This document shows positions 1 to 6,598 of a stretch of 8,640 nucleotides of DNA, one piece after another. The DNA comes from Candidatus Latescibacterota bacterium (lineage in GTDB: Bacteria > Latescibacterota > UBA2968 > UBA8231). How positions within the stretch are numbered: position 1 is the stretch's first letter; the number at the start of each line of letters is the position of its first letter. The position numbers and the translations under genes are program-made. The notes below the pieces were generated by a model. It was not told the origin of the DNA and ran no database searches. It was given only the letters and a program-made list of their open reading frames with translations. Location of the stretch: NCBI GenBank assembly GCA_022827165.1, contig JAJDTN010000391.1:1-8640 (forward strand), in the 5' to 3' direction.

Positions 1-1083
1 CGCGCCCTGGCCCTGGCGCCGGGGCGCGCCGACCTCCATCTGAGCCGCGGCGAGGTCCTGCGGGCCATGGGCCGGCTCGACTCGGCGCTGGCCGCCTTCG
101 AGAACGCCGTCGCGCGGGATTCCACCCTCGGCGCGGGACACCGCTACCGCGGTGAGCTGCTGGCCGCCGCGGGCCGGCTCGACGAGGCCGCGGAGGCCTA
201 CGGCCGGGCGATCGCCCTCGAACCGGGCCACCTCGGGGGCCTGCTGGGCCGCGCCGAGGTCCTGCGCCGTTCGGGAGACCTCGACGCTGCAATGGCGGAC
301 CTGGCCGCGGCCCTGGCCTTGGACCCGCGCAGCGATCGCGCCCACTACCTGCGGGCCAGCGTCGCCGACGAGCAGGGGCGTCCCGCCGCGGCCGCCGAGT
401 CGCGGCGCGCCTTCCAGCGCCTGACGGCCGCGCGGCGTCACTTCGACCAGGGGCAGGTCTACGCCGGCCGGTCTCGGAGACCCGCCGCCGAAGCGGAGTT
501 CCTCCGCGCCCTCGAGGTCGATTCGACATTCGCCGAGGCCTGGCTGCAGCTGGGCGTCCTCCGTCTGGCGGACGGCCGCCCGCAGGACAGCCTGGAGCCT
601 CTGCAACAGGCCGCGGGGCTGCGGCCCCGGGAGTCGAGGGCCCACGAGCTGCTGGGCGAAGCGCACCTCCGCCTCGGCAGCCCCGAGGCGGCCCTGGGCT
701 CCTTCGCCACCGCCGAGAGCCTGGTTCCGTCGTCGGCCCCGGCGATCTCAGGTCGGGGGCGGGCCCTCTTCGCCCTCGGGCGGGACGAGCAGGCGGCCAG
801 CGTCTTCCGCCGCCTTCGGGAGCTAGATCCCGACGCCCTGGCCGCCTATTTCCACCTCGGCCTGATCTACGCCCGCCAGGGCAGGACCCGGGAGGCCGCG
901 GCCAGTCTCCGGCAGAGCCTCGCCGTGGACCCGGATCACATCGAGGCTCACTATGCCCTGGGGACACTGCTGGCGGAATCGGGTGATGCCGCCGGCGCCC
1001 GCAGGCACCTGTCCCGGGTCCTCTCCCTCGACCCCGGCCACTCCCGGGCGGAGGAGAGACTGGCCGCCGTCGCTGCCCCGTGA
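1..1083 (+). CDS. Tetratricopeptide-repeat (TPR) protein, 5' end outside window
   Basis: The reading frame is open from base 1 to a TGA at 1081-1083, giving 360 visible codons. The first in-frame ATG (base 67) lies in the middle of a TPR helix, and the residues before it (ALALAPGRADLHLSRGEVLR) are the end of one TPR and the start of the next, so the true start lies upstream. About ten consecutive 34-residue TPR units can be followed, with the usual G/A-x-L/Y-G-R-x-x-E/D-A-A and A-L-x-L-D/E-P signatures (for example AAGRLDEAAEAYGRAIALEP and LGTLLAESGDAAGARRHL). The fourth unit is degenerate and runs into a slightly irregular linker near visible residues 135-150. TPR solenoids are protein-protein interaction scaffolds; no catalytic domain is visible. 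Membrane or signal elements, if present, would be in the missing N-terminus. The stop overlaps the start of the lipoprotein gene by 4 bases, so the two are almost certainly co-transcribed and translationally coupled. The TPR call is very secure; the cellular role is unknown. Confidence 0.93.
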   Translation, partial: RALALAPGRADLHLSRGEVLRAMGRLDSALAAFENAVARDSTLGAGHRYRGELLAAAGRLDEAAEAYGRAIALEPGHLGGLLGRAEVLRRSGDLDAAMADLAAALALDPRSDRAHYLRASVADEQGRPAAAAESRRAFQRLTAARRHFDQGQVYAGRSRRPAAEAEFLRALEVDSTFAEAWLQLGVLRLADGRPQDSLEPLQQAAGLRPRESRAHELLGEAHLRLGSPEAALGSFATAESLVPSSAPAISGRGRALFALGRDEQAASVFRRLRELDPDALAAYFHLGLIYARQGRTREAAASLRQSLAVDPDHIEAHYALGTLLAESGDAAGARRHLSRVLSLDPGHSRAEERLAAVAAP

Positions 1084-3419
1084 GCCCCCGGCGGTCCCCC
1101 TGGAAGGCGGTCCTGGCCCTGTGGCTGGCCGCGGCGGCGGGCTGCTCGACCCCCGAGCCACCCCCCGGCCCCGCGGGCGACCCCCGGCTGCGCCACGCCC
1201 TGCAGCTGACCCGCCAAGGACGGTTTGCGGCCGCGGCGGACTGTCTGCAGGCCGCCGCGCGGGAGGGTGCCGATCCGGCCGAGGTGAGCCTCAGGCTCGC
1301 CGAGGCGCATCTCGGAAGCGGCCGGCGGCAGGCGGCCCTCGAGCAACTGGAGAGCCTGCCGGCGGAAGCGCGGCAGAGACCCCTCTACGGCGTGCTGCGG
1401 GCGTGGCTGCGGGCCTTCGACGGAGAGGCGCTGCAGGCCCGGAGCGAGACCGAGGGGATCCTCGCCCGCTCGCCGGATTCCGTCGAGGGCCGGGTGCTGC
1501 TCGCCAGCCTCGCTCTGCAGGCGGCGGCCACGATGGACCTGGAAGCGGCGGCTCGATGGAGCGCCGAGGTCCTCGAAGAGGTGCCCGGGCATCGCGTCGC
1601 CGAAGGCATGCTGCTGCAGGCCGAGTTGCGGCTCGGCCGGTTCGAGGCGGCCGCCGAGCGGGGGCGCGAGCTGGCCCAGCGGCACTCCGACGGGGAGTTG
1701 TGGATGCTGGCGGGCACCGCCGCCCTGTGGGCGGACGATCCCCAGGCGGCCATCGGCGCCCTTCGCCGGGCCGTCGATCTCTCCGGCGAAGCCGCCCTCC
1801 AACGGCGGCGGGCCCTGTGGCTGCTGAGCCTGGCGTGGGAGGCGGCGGGATCGCCGGGTCTGCCGGAACCGCGCTACCAGTTCACGCCCTATGCTCCTGC
1901 CCCTCCTCCCCCTTCGGTGCCCCGCTTCGTCGACGTCGCCGTGGCCGCCGGCGTTGCCAAGGTCGACCGCGGCCGGGGCAGCAGCTGGCTCGACTTCGAC
2001 GGCGATGGCGACTGGGACCTGTTCAGCGTCGGCATCCACGTCCCGCATTCGCTCTACGAGAACGTGGGTGGGCGGTTCGACGACGTCACCGGAACCCGGG
2101 GCCTCGACGATCCCCGCGGCGGCTGGGGGGCCTCCACCGCCGACGTCGACGACGATGGCGACCCGGACCTCTTCGTCACGCGCGACGCCTGGGAGGGGGC
2201 GGCGCCGAACTCCCTCTACCGCAACGACCGCGCCTCGGGGTTCGTCGACGTCGCGCCGGAGGCGGGGCTGGCGGGCTCGGAGGCCAGCTTCACCGCCGCC
2301 TGGGGCGACTTCGACATCGACGGCCGGCTCGACCTCTACGTCGCCAACGGCGTCATCGCCGACGGAGGCGCCAACGGCCTGCACCACAACCGCACGGCGC
2401 CCGGGGGGGCGATCCTGTTTTCCGACGTCGCCCCGGAGGCGGGGGCCGACGACTCCCTCAAGAGCATCGGCACCGCCAGCGGCGACTACGACGGCGACGG
2501 TCTCCCCGACATCTACTGCGCCAACATCGGCGGGCCCAATCGCCTCTATCGGAACCAGGGAGGAATGCTCTTCGAGGAGACCGCCGCCGCAGCCGGGGTG
2601 GTCTTTCCGGTCGAGGGAGGCTACATCTGTTTCTTCCTGGACTTCGACAACGACGGCCTCCTCGACCTCTTCGTCTCGACCATGAGCGCCTTCGACGATG
2701 TCCTCCACAGCGCCGTGAACGGCCGGGCGGTGGAGCCCAACCGGCCCTTCCTCTATCGCAACGAGGGAGACGGCACCTTCACGGACGTGGCCCGGCCCGC
2801 CGGCCTCGGACGTTCCTTCGGCTCCATGGGGGCCGGCGTGGGCGACGTCGACAACGACGGGTTTCCCGACCTCTACCTGGCCAACGGGGGGCCGGAGATG
2901 TTCCGGCTGGAGCCCAACGTGATGTTCCTGAACCGGGGAGACGGGACCTTCGCCGACATCTCCCGGGCCGCCGGGGTGGCCAACCTGGGCAAGGGCCACG
3001 GCGCCACCTTCGCCGACTACGACGAGGATGGGGACCAGGACCTCTATGCCGGCCTCGGCGGGCACTACGACGCCGATCTCTGGGCCAACGCCCTGTACCG
3101 CAACGACGGCCCCGCGGGGCGCTCGATTTCCGTACGCGCCCTGTCGGGGCCGCGTGACGCCCCGGGGGCCCGGATCCTGGTCGAAGCCGGCGGCTCCCGG
3201 GTCCACGCGCAGGTGGCCAGCGGCTTCGGCTTCGGCTCCTCCAACGCCGCTGCCGTCACCGTCGGCCTGGGCACGGCGGAAGAGGTGGACCGCCTGGAGG
3301 TCGTATGGCCCGGCGGCCAGCGCCAGAGCTGGGGGACCCTGCCGGCCGGCGCGCAGGTGCTGGTTCGCCAGGGGCGGGCCGAGGCGGAGATCGGCCGAGC
3401 CGGCTCCGGACCGCCTTGA
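1080..3419 (+). CDS. CRTAC1-family lipoprotein: TPR-like region, FG-GAP/VCBS repeats, ASPIC/UnbV domain
   Basis: A 779-residue protein starting at GTG 1080. This start is favoured because it directly yields a lipoprotein signal: basic residues R4 R5 K9, a hydrophobic stretch 10-20 and a lipobox A-A-G-C with lipidated Cys22. Ser at +2 gives no inner-membrane retention signal, so outer-membrane anchoring is expected. Residues ~35-265 are alpha-helical and TPR-like (e.g. RLGRFEAAAERGRELAQ). A proline-rich linker follows (~268-284). Seven calcium-loop motifs of the form DxDxDGxxD[LI][YF] then begin at residues 305, 355, 410, 469, 521, 589 and 646. They alternate with the family hallmark LYRNxGxxxFxDVxxxAG, as expected for an FG-GAP/VCBS beta-propeller-like fold. 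Residues ~680-768 are an ASPIC/UnbV domain (GARILVEAGG, VGLGTAEEVDRLEVVWPGG). The bacterial family is widespread but mostly uncharacterised; binding or adhesion at the cell surface is an inference. The gene overlaps the upstream TPR gene by 4 bases (GTGA). There is no good Shine-Dalgarno at normal spacing (GGAGGAGAG lies over 20 bases upstream), which fits translational re-initiation. Confidence 0.93.
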   Translation: MSPRRSPWKAVLALWLAAAAGCSTPEPPPGPAGDPRLRHALQLTRQGRFAAAADCLQAAAREGADPAEVSLRLAEAHLGSGRRQAALEQLESLPAEARQRPLYGVLRAWLRAFDGEALQARSETEGILARSPDSVEGRVLLASLALQAAATMDLEAAARWSAEVLEEVPGHRVAEGMLLQAELRLGRFEAAAERGRELAQRHSDGELWMLAGTAALWADDPQAAIGALRRAVDLSGEAALQRRRALWLLSLAWEAAGSPGLPEPRYQFTPYAPAPPPPSVPRFVDVAVAAGVAKVDRGRGSSWLDFDGDGDWDLFSVGIHVPHSLYENVGGRFDDVTGTRGLDDPRGGWGASTADVDDDGDPDLFVTRDAWEGAAPNSLYRNDRASGFVDVAPEAGLAGSEASFTAAWGDFDIDGRLDLYVANGVIADGGANGLHHNRTAPGGAILFSDVAPEAGADDSLKSIGTASGDYDGDGLPDIYCANIGGPNRLYRNQGGMLFEETAAAAGVVFPVEGGYICFFLDFDNDGLLDLFVSTMSAFDDVLHSAVNGRAVEPNRPFLYRNEGDGTFTDVARPAGLGRSFGSMGAGVGDVDNDGFPDLYLANGGPEMFRLEPNVMFLNRGDGTFADISRAAGVANLGKGHGATFADYDEDGDQDLYAGLGGHYDADLWANALYRNDGPAGRSISVRALSGPRDAPGARILVEAGGSRVHAQVASGFGFGSSNAAAVTVGLGTAEEVDRLEVVWPGGQRQSWGTLPAGAQVLVRQGRAEAEIGRAGSGPP

Positions 3420-3444
3420 CAGACCGGAGGGCCCTTCACTAAAT
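3416..3444 (+). promoter_or_regulatory. Putative sigma70-type promoter for the gene at 3508
   Basis: A perfect -35 hexamer TTGACA lies at 3416-3421. After 17 bases comes CTAAAT (3439-3444), a weak -10 match (3 of 6 to TATAAT) but a conspicuous A/T-rich island in a very GC-rich stretch. The TGA stop of the lipoprotein gene (3417-3419) lies inside the -35 box. The predicted transcript would have a leader of roughly 55-60 bases before ATG 3508. This would let the two downstream surface-protein genes be expressed independently of the upstream pair. The -10 box is the weak point of the call. Confidence 0.5.
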
Positions 3445-3507
3445 CTCGCCCTGATCCGCCCTCGCAGCGGTAGACCCGCGGCCCCGAGACGGCCGCAGAG
3501 ACGACCG
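3420..3507 (+). other. Intergenic leader between lipoprotein gene and secreted discoidin-like gene
   Basis: This 88-base gap is the only sizeable non-coding stretch in the window. It holds most of the putative promoter (3416-3444) and a perfect 6-base-pair inverted repeat, GCGGCC (3478-3483) and GGCCGC (3491-3496), with a 7-base loop. It ends in a weak purine-rich ribosome-binding area (AGAGACGA) just before ATG 3508. The hairpin has no following T-run and sits in the expected leader, so it is not an intrinsic terminator. It could affect initiation, or be a chance pairing in GC-rich DNA. Confidence 0.6.
3478..3496 (+). promoter_or_regulatory. Short GC hairpin in the leader, next to the ribosome-binding region
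   Basis: GCGGCC at 3478-3483 pairs perfectly with GGCCGC at 3491-3496 across a 7-base loop (CCGAGAC). The 3' arm ends 11 bases before ATG 3508, so a folded stem would abut the ribosome landing site. All six pairs are G:C. In DNA of this composition such a repeat can easily arise by chance, and there is no independent evidence of function. Confidence 0.25.
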
Positions 3508-6500
3508 ATGCCAGCGCCTGATTCCCGCCCCCACTCTCTCGCCCCCTGGCTGCTCATCGCGGCCATCGCCTGGGCCCTGATCCCACCCGATCCCGCCCAG
3601 GCCCAGCGTCGTACGGGCTACCGGCTCACCCCCGACGCCATCGTCGTCGACAGCCATCGGCACTGGCAGCGTTGGAGCGTGCCCGTTCACGCCGTCGACC
3701 TGGACCGCGATGGCACCGCGAGGCCCCACCGGTTCCGCGACCGCTTCAACATCCTCGACGACCGCGAGACCTTCACCCGCACCCTGCCCGGGCTGAAGAG
3801 GAAGAAGGGCGAGACGGCGATCCTGAACGTGGACAGCACCGAGACCCTCGACGTGCGCGGCGAGATCATCCTCGACCGCAAGGACAACCCGATCTACACC
3901 TACTTCCTGCGTCCCGGGATCAGCCGCGTCGGCTCGAACCCGGAGGCCGCCGCCAATGTCCTCGACGGCGATCCGAGCACCTACTGGGAGCCCGACCCCC
4001 GCGACCCCGTCGACGACTGGTGGCTGGAGATCGACCTGGGGCGGGTCGTCCCCGTGGACACGTTGCGGCTCCACTTCGTCGAGGAGGACCTCGGCGATCC
4101 CTTCCGCCAGTTCCGCCTCCTCGCCGCCCCCGATCAGGAACCCGTCACCCAGGACGCCGACCGCATCGACTTCTTTCGCGTCGGGGGCACCGCGGCGCCG
4201 AACGAGAGCCGGCGCACCTTCTCCTTCGACTTCCCGCGGGACAGGTCCAGCGCCGAGTGGACGGGACGGATGGTGCAGACGATACGGGTCGTGGTCACCG
4301 ATTCGCGTCAGGGGCGCGGCCAGCTCCTCGACGGCGAGGAGGCCTGGCTCGCCCTCGACCCGGGGGACCGCGGCGACATCCTCTACTACATCCGTGACCT
4401 GGCCGGCACGGAGGAGCCGGTGGAGAGGGAGGTCTACGAGTCCCTCGGCACCGACCGCCAGGGGCGCCGCGACTACTACCGGCGTGAACGCCCCCGCCTG
4501 GCCGACATCGAGATCTGGGGAGCGGGGGACAACATCAGCCCCGGCATCATCGAGGGCGGCGGCAGCATCTTCCTCACGGGCGGCACCTTCGCGCCCGGCC
4601 CGGGCTTCGACGGCGATTACTCCACCAATTTCCTGCACCTCGTCTGGTCGCCCACGATCGACCGCGGGGTCCTGACCGTCGACCTGGCCGCCACCTTCTG
4701 GCTCGACGCCATGCGCATATCCACCTCCCGCCCGCGGCCCTACATCGACGGCTACATCGTGCGCGCGTCGGACGGCTCTCTCGACGCCAACGGCCGGATC
4801 AAATGGACGCGGATCAGCCCGCGCAGCCGGGAGGACAACAGCGTCTCCGGCTTCCGGAATCTCCTCGACCCGTACGACCTGCCGCCGCTGCGCTTCCTGG
4901 AGGTGAGCATCGTCTCCGTCGACCCGAGGCGGCGCGGAGGCTACAACACCGGCCCCACCATCGCCGAGTACCAGCTCTACTCGAAGGGACATCCCGCGGA
5001 GGTCCTGTTGACCTCCGACCTCATCGAGCTGCCCGGGCCGCGCCACTTCGGCGCCATCACCTGGGATGGCGACGTGCCCCCCGGCACCGGCATGGAGATC
5101 CGCACCCGATCCGGCGACCTGCTGGGCCGTATCGTGCGCTACTTCGACAAACAGGGACAGGAGATCGCCTTCACCGCCTGGAAGAACCTCATCGGCAGCT
5201 TCAAGGGCCCGGTGGACACAACCCTCGTGCCCACCGCCGGGTGGTCCTCCTGGAGCCGGGCCTATGAGCGCCAGGGAGACCGCGTGACCTCGCCGGGGCT
5301 GCGCCGCTTCGCCCAGATCCAGGTGCGCCTGACCACGACCGACCGGGACCTCGCCTCCGCCATCCGCTCGATCCGCATCGAGCTCCTCGACCCGGTGGCC
5401 GAGCGCATCCTGGCGGAAATCACGCCGACGGAGGTCCCCGCCGTGGGTGTCCTCGACACCTTCGACGTCTTCATGCAACCGACCTTCATCTCGAGGCCGG
5501 AGGCCAGCCTGGGCTTTGACGAGGTCCTGCTGGCCATGCCCGCCTCCGGCCGCATGGAGCTGATCGAGGTCGAGGTCGACGGCGGCCGGGAGGGAGGTCG
5601 GCGCCTCTTCCGCCGCGGGGGCGACGGCGGCTACGCCGACGGCGACGGGAGTCGCCTGACCGTTTTCCGGCAGCAGGCCGACTCGATCTGGGTGCGCCTG
5701 CCCGAGGCGGTGACGCTGCTGCCCGACACCAGCCGGGCCTACTACCGGATTACCGCCGACAGCACCCAGGTCCCGGTGACCCAGGACGGCATCCCCCTGT
5801 CGGCCGCCTCGTGGGGACTGCTCGACGACGACGAGCAGGGGAGAGTCCTCTACTTCAGGAGGCTCGAGTCCGGGGAGCTGGAGGAGACCGACCAGCGATC
5901 ATGGGAGGAACTGGACGAGAGCGAGCGGCTGGCGCGCTACTTCCGCGTGCTGGAGGGAGACGGCGCCCAGTACCCCTTCGACGAACGCGGCGACTCCCTG
6001 GACGCCAGCGACTACTCCCGTCTCTCCAGCCAGGAGCGCGGCCGCGTCGTCGGCCCGGGCCCCCGGGTGCGGGTCCGCTTCCAGGCCCCCGTGCTCCTCA
6101 ACGGCACCACCCTCGGCCTGGCGGTGCGCAACGCGGGGGTGGACCCGGACGCGAGTTGGCAGAGCGTGGAGGCCGGCGATGCGGTTCCGGAGATGGAGTC
6201 GAATACCCTGACCCTCTCGGTCCCCCTGGACGGCAAGGCGGTGGAAGACGTGAGGATCTCACCGAATCCCTTCTCGCCGAATGGGGATCTGATCAACGAC
6301 CGCACCGAGATCGGCCTGTCCGTCTTCCGCATCACCGATGAGCGCAGCCTGCGGGTGAGCATCCACACCCTGGCCGGCCGCCGGGTCTGGCAGCAGGAGC
6401 AGACCGTCACCCCCGGATTGCGGTCCATCTCGTGGGATGGACGCGACGACAGGGGGAACCTCGTTCCCCCGGGGATCTACCTGGTCAAGCTGCACCTCGA

Positions 6501-6558
6501 CATCGACAGCAGAGACTCGGGCAGATCCGTGGTGCGCACCCTGGCCGTCGCCTATTGA
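3508..6558 (+). CDS. Large secreted protein with two discoidin-like regions and a C-terminal FlgD-like Ig domain
   Basis: A 1016-residue protein. The frame is open far upstream into the lipoprotein gene, but ATG 3508 is chosen because it gives a clean signal peptide: hydrophobic core 14-25 (WLLIAAIAWALI) and an A-Q-A cleavage site after residue 32. Residues ~135-342 resemble an F5/8 type C (discoidin) domain: NVLDGDPSTYWEPD, WWLEIDLGRVVPVDTLRL, VQTIRVVVTD and last strand LADIEIWGAG. That last strand is displaced by an insert at ~276-330. A second discoidin-like region spans ~355-493 (FDGDYSTNF to IAEYQLYS). Residues ~511-635 form a beta region with ITWDGDVPPGTGMEIRTRSG and WSSWS. Residues ~912-1016 match FlgD/CHU_C-type Ig domains (ISPNPFSPNGDLINDRTEI, SISWDGRDDRG, PPGIYLVKL). 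A short repeat, [WY]xxL followed by YYRR/YFRR, recurs at residues 280-326 and 769-848. Discoidin domains usually bind glycans or surfaces; that role is inferred here. No catalytic motif was seen. It lies 37 bases before the next gene and is probably co-transcribed with it. Confidence 0.88.
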   Translation: MPAPDSRPHSLAPWLLIAAIAWALIPPDPAQAQRRTGYRLTPDAIVVDSHRHWQRWSVPVHAVDLDRDGTARPHRFRDRFNILDDRETFTRTLPGLKRKKGETAILNVDSTETLDVRGEIILDRKDNPIYTYFLRPGISRVGSNPEAAANVLDGDPSTYWEPDPRDPVDDWWLEIDLGRVVPVDTLRLHFVEEDLGDPFRQFRLLAAPDQEPVTQDADRIDFFRVGGTAAPNESRRTFSFDFPRDRSSAEWTGRMVQTIRVVVTDSRQGRGQLLDGEEAWLALDPGDRGDILYYIRDLAGTEEPVEREVYESLGTDRQGRRDYYRRERPRLADIEIWGAGDNISPGIIEGGGSIFLTGGTFAPGPGFDGDYSTNFLHLVWSPTIDRGVLTVDLAATFWLDAMRISTSRPRPYIDGYIVRASDGSLDANGRIKWTRISPRSREDNSVSGFRNLLDPYDLPPLRFLEVSIVSVDPRRRGGYNTGPTIAEYQLYSKGHPAEVLLTSDLIELPGPRHFGAITWDGDVPPGTGMEIRTRSGDLLGRIVRYFDKQGQEIAFTAWKNLIGSFKGPVDTTLVPTAGWSSWSRAYERQGDRVTSPGLRRFAQIQVRLTTTDRDLASAIRSIRIELLDPVAERILAEITPTEVPAVGVLDTFDVFMQPTFISRPEASLGFDEVLLAMPASGRMELIEVEVDGGREGGRRLFRRGGDGGYADGDGSRLTVFRQQADSIWVRLPEAVTLLPDTSRAYYRITADSTQVPVTQDGIPLSAASWGLLDDDEQGRVLYFRRLESGELEETDQRSWEELDESERLARYFRVLEGDGAQYPFDERGDSLDASDYSRLSSQERGRVVGPGPRVRVRFQAPVLLNGTTLGLAVRNAGVDPDASWQSVEAGDAVPEMESNTLTLSVPLDGKAVEDVRISPNPFSPNGDLINDRTEIGLSVFRITDERSLRVSIHTLAGRRVWQQEQTVTPGLRSISWDGRDDRGNLVPPGIYLVKLHLDIDSRDSGRSVVRTLAVAY
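4345..4485 (+). repeat. N-terminal pair of a ~30-residue protein repeat inside the secreted protein
   Basis: Two copies at residues 280-296 and 310-326 of the 1016-residue protein. Each has an aromatic residue, then Leu three residues later, then an acidic/Arg-Gly stretch, then a Tyr-Tyr pair exactly 13 residues after the aromatic residue: WLALDPGDRGDILYYIR and YESLGTDRQGRRDYYRR. The copies are offset by exactly 30 residues. They occupy the insert that separates the last strand (LADIEIWGAG) from the rest of the first discoidin-like region. Confidence 0.6.
5740..6051 (+). repeat. C-terminal cluster of the same ~30-residue protein repeat
   Basis: Residues 745-848 of the secreted protein. Copies: W769 to YFRR 782-785 (WGLLDDDEQGRVLYFRR), W799 to YFRV 811-814 (WEELDESERLARYFRV, one residue shorter) and a degenerate Y836 copy (YSRLSSQERGRVV) that lacks the YYRR end. 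A YYRI at 745 may be the tail of a further, decayed copy. The first copy keeps the same 13-residue W-to-Y spacing as the N-terminal pair over 440 residues away. Confidence 0.55.
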
Positions 6559-6584
6559 AGGCCCAGGCCTCTTGAAGCCAAATC

Positions 6585-6598
6585 AGGAGAGACCCGTG
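6585..6598 (+). promoter_or_regulatory. Shine-Dalgarno and GTG start of the barrel-like gene
   Basis: AGGAGAG at 6585-6591 is the clearest ribosome-binding site in the window. It lies 4 bases before GTG 6596-6598. It decides the start of the last gene, because the GTG is followed at once by a typical signal peptide. The 37-base spacer 6559-6595 contains no hairpin plus T-run, so no terminator separates the two genes. Confidence 0.8.

Noticed and set aside
67..69. ATG 67 as start of the TPR gene
   Set aside because: The same frame is open to base 1 and encodes the preceding TPR helix, so the start must be outside the window.
953..3157. 734-codon + strand open frame
   Set aside because: Arg/Pro/Gly-rich shadow frame of the TPR and lipoprotein genes; no coherent domains, while the other frame shows seven calcium-loop motifs.
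3028..3507. Upstream extension of the secreted protein to ATG 3028
   Set aside because: This part is out of frame with, and overlaps, the C-terminal ASPIC domain of the lipoprotein; its sequence is low-complexity Arg/Pro-rich, and a proper signal peptide begins only at 3508.
951..3566. 871-codon open frame on the - strand
   Set aside because: It lies wholly antisense to the CRTAC1-family lipoprotein and its flanks. Its translation is rich in Gly, Val, Ala and Arg without domains, as expected when the G/C third positions of the real gene remove stops from the opposite strand.
3439..5478. 679-codon open frame on the - strand
   Set aside because: Antisense to the secreted discoidin-like gene, no recognisable domain or signal, and a composition typical of a shadow frame.
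6555..6580. Two TTGAAG copies and an AGGCC/GGCCT pairing between the last two genes, as promoter or terminator
   Set aside because: There is no suitable -10 element and no stable hairpin with a T-run; the stretch looks like a plain operon spacer.
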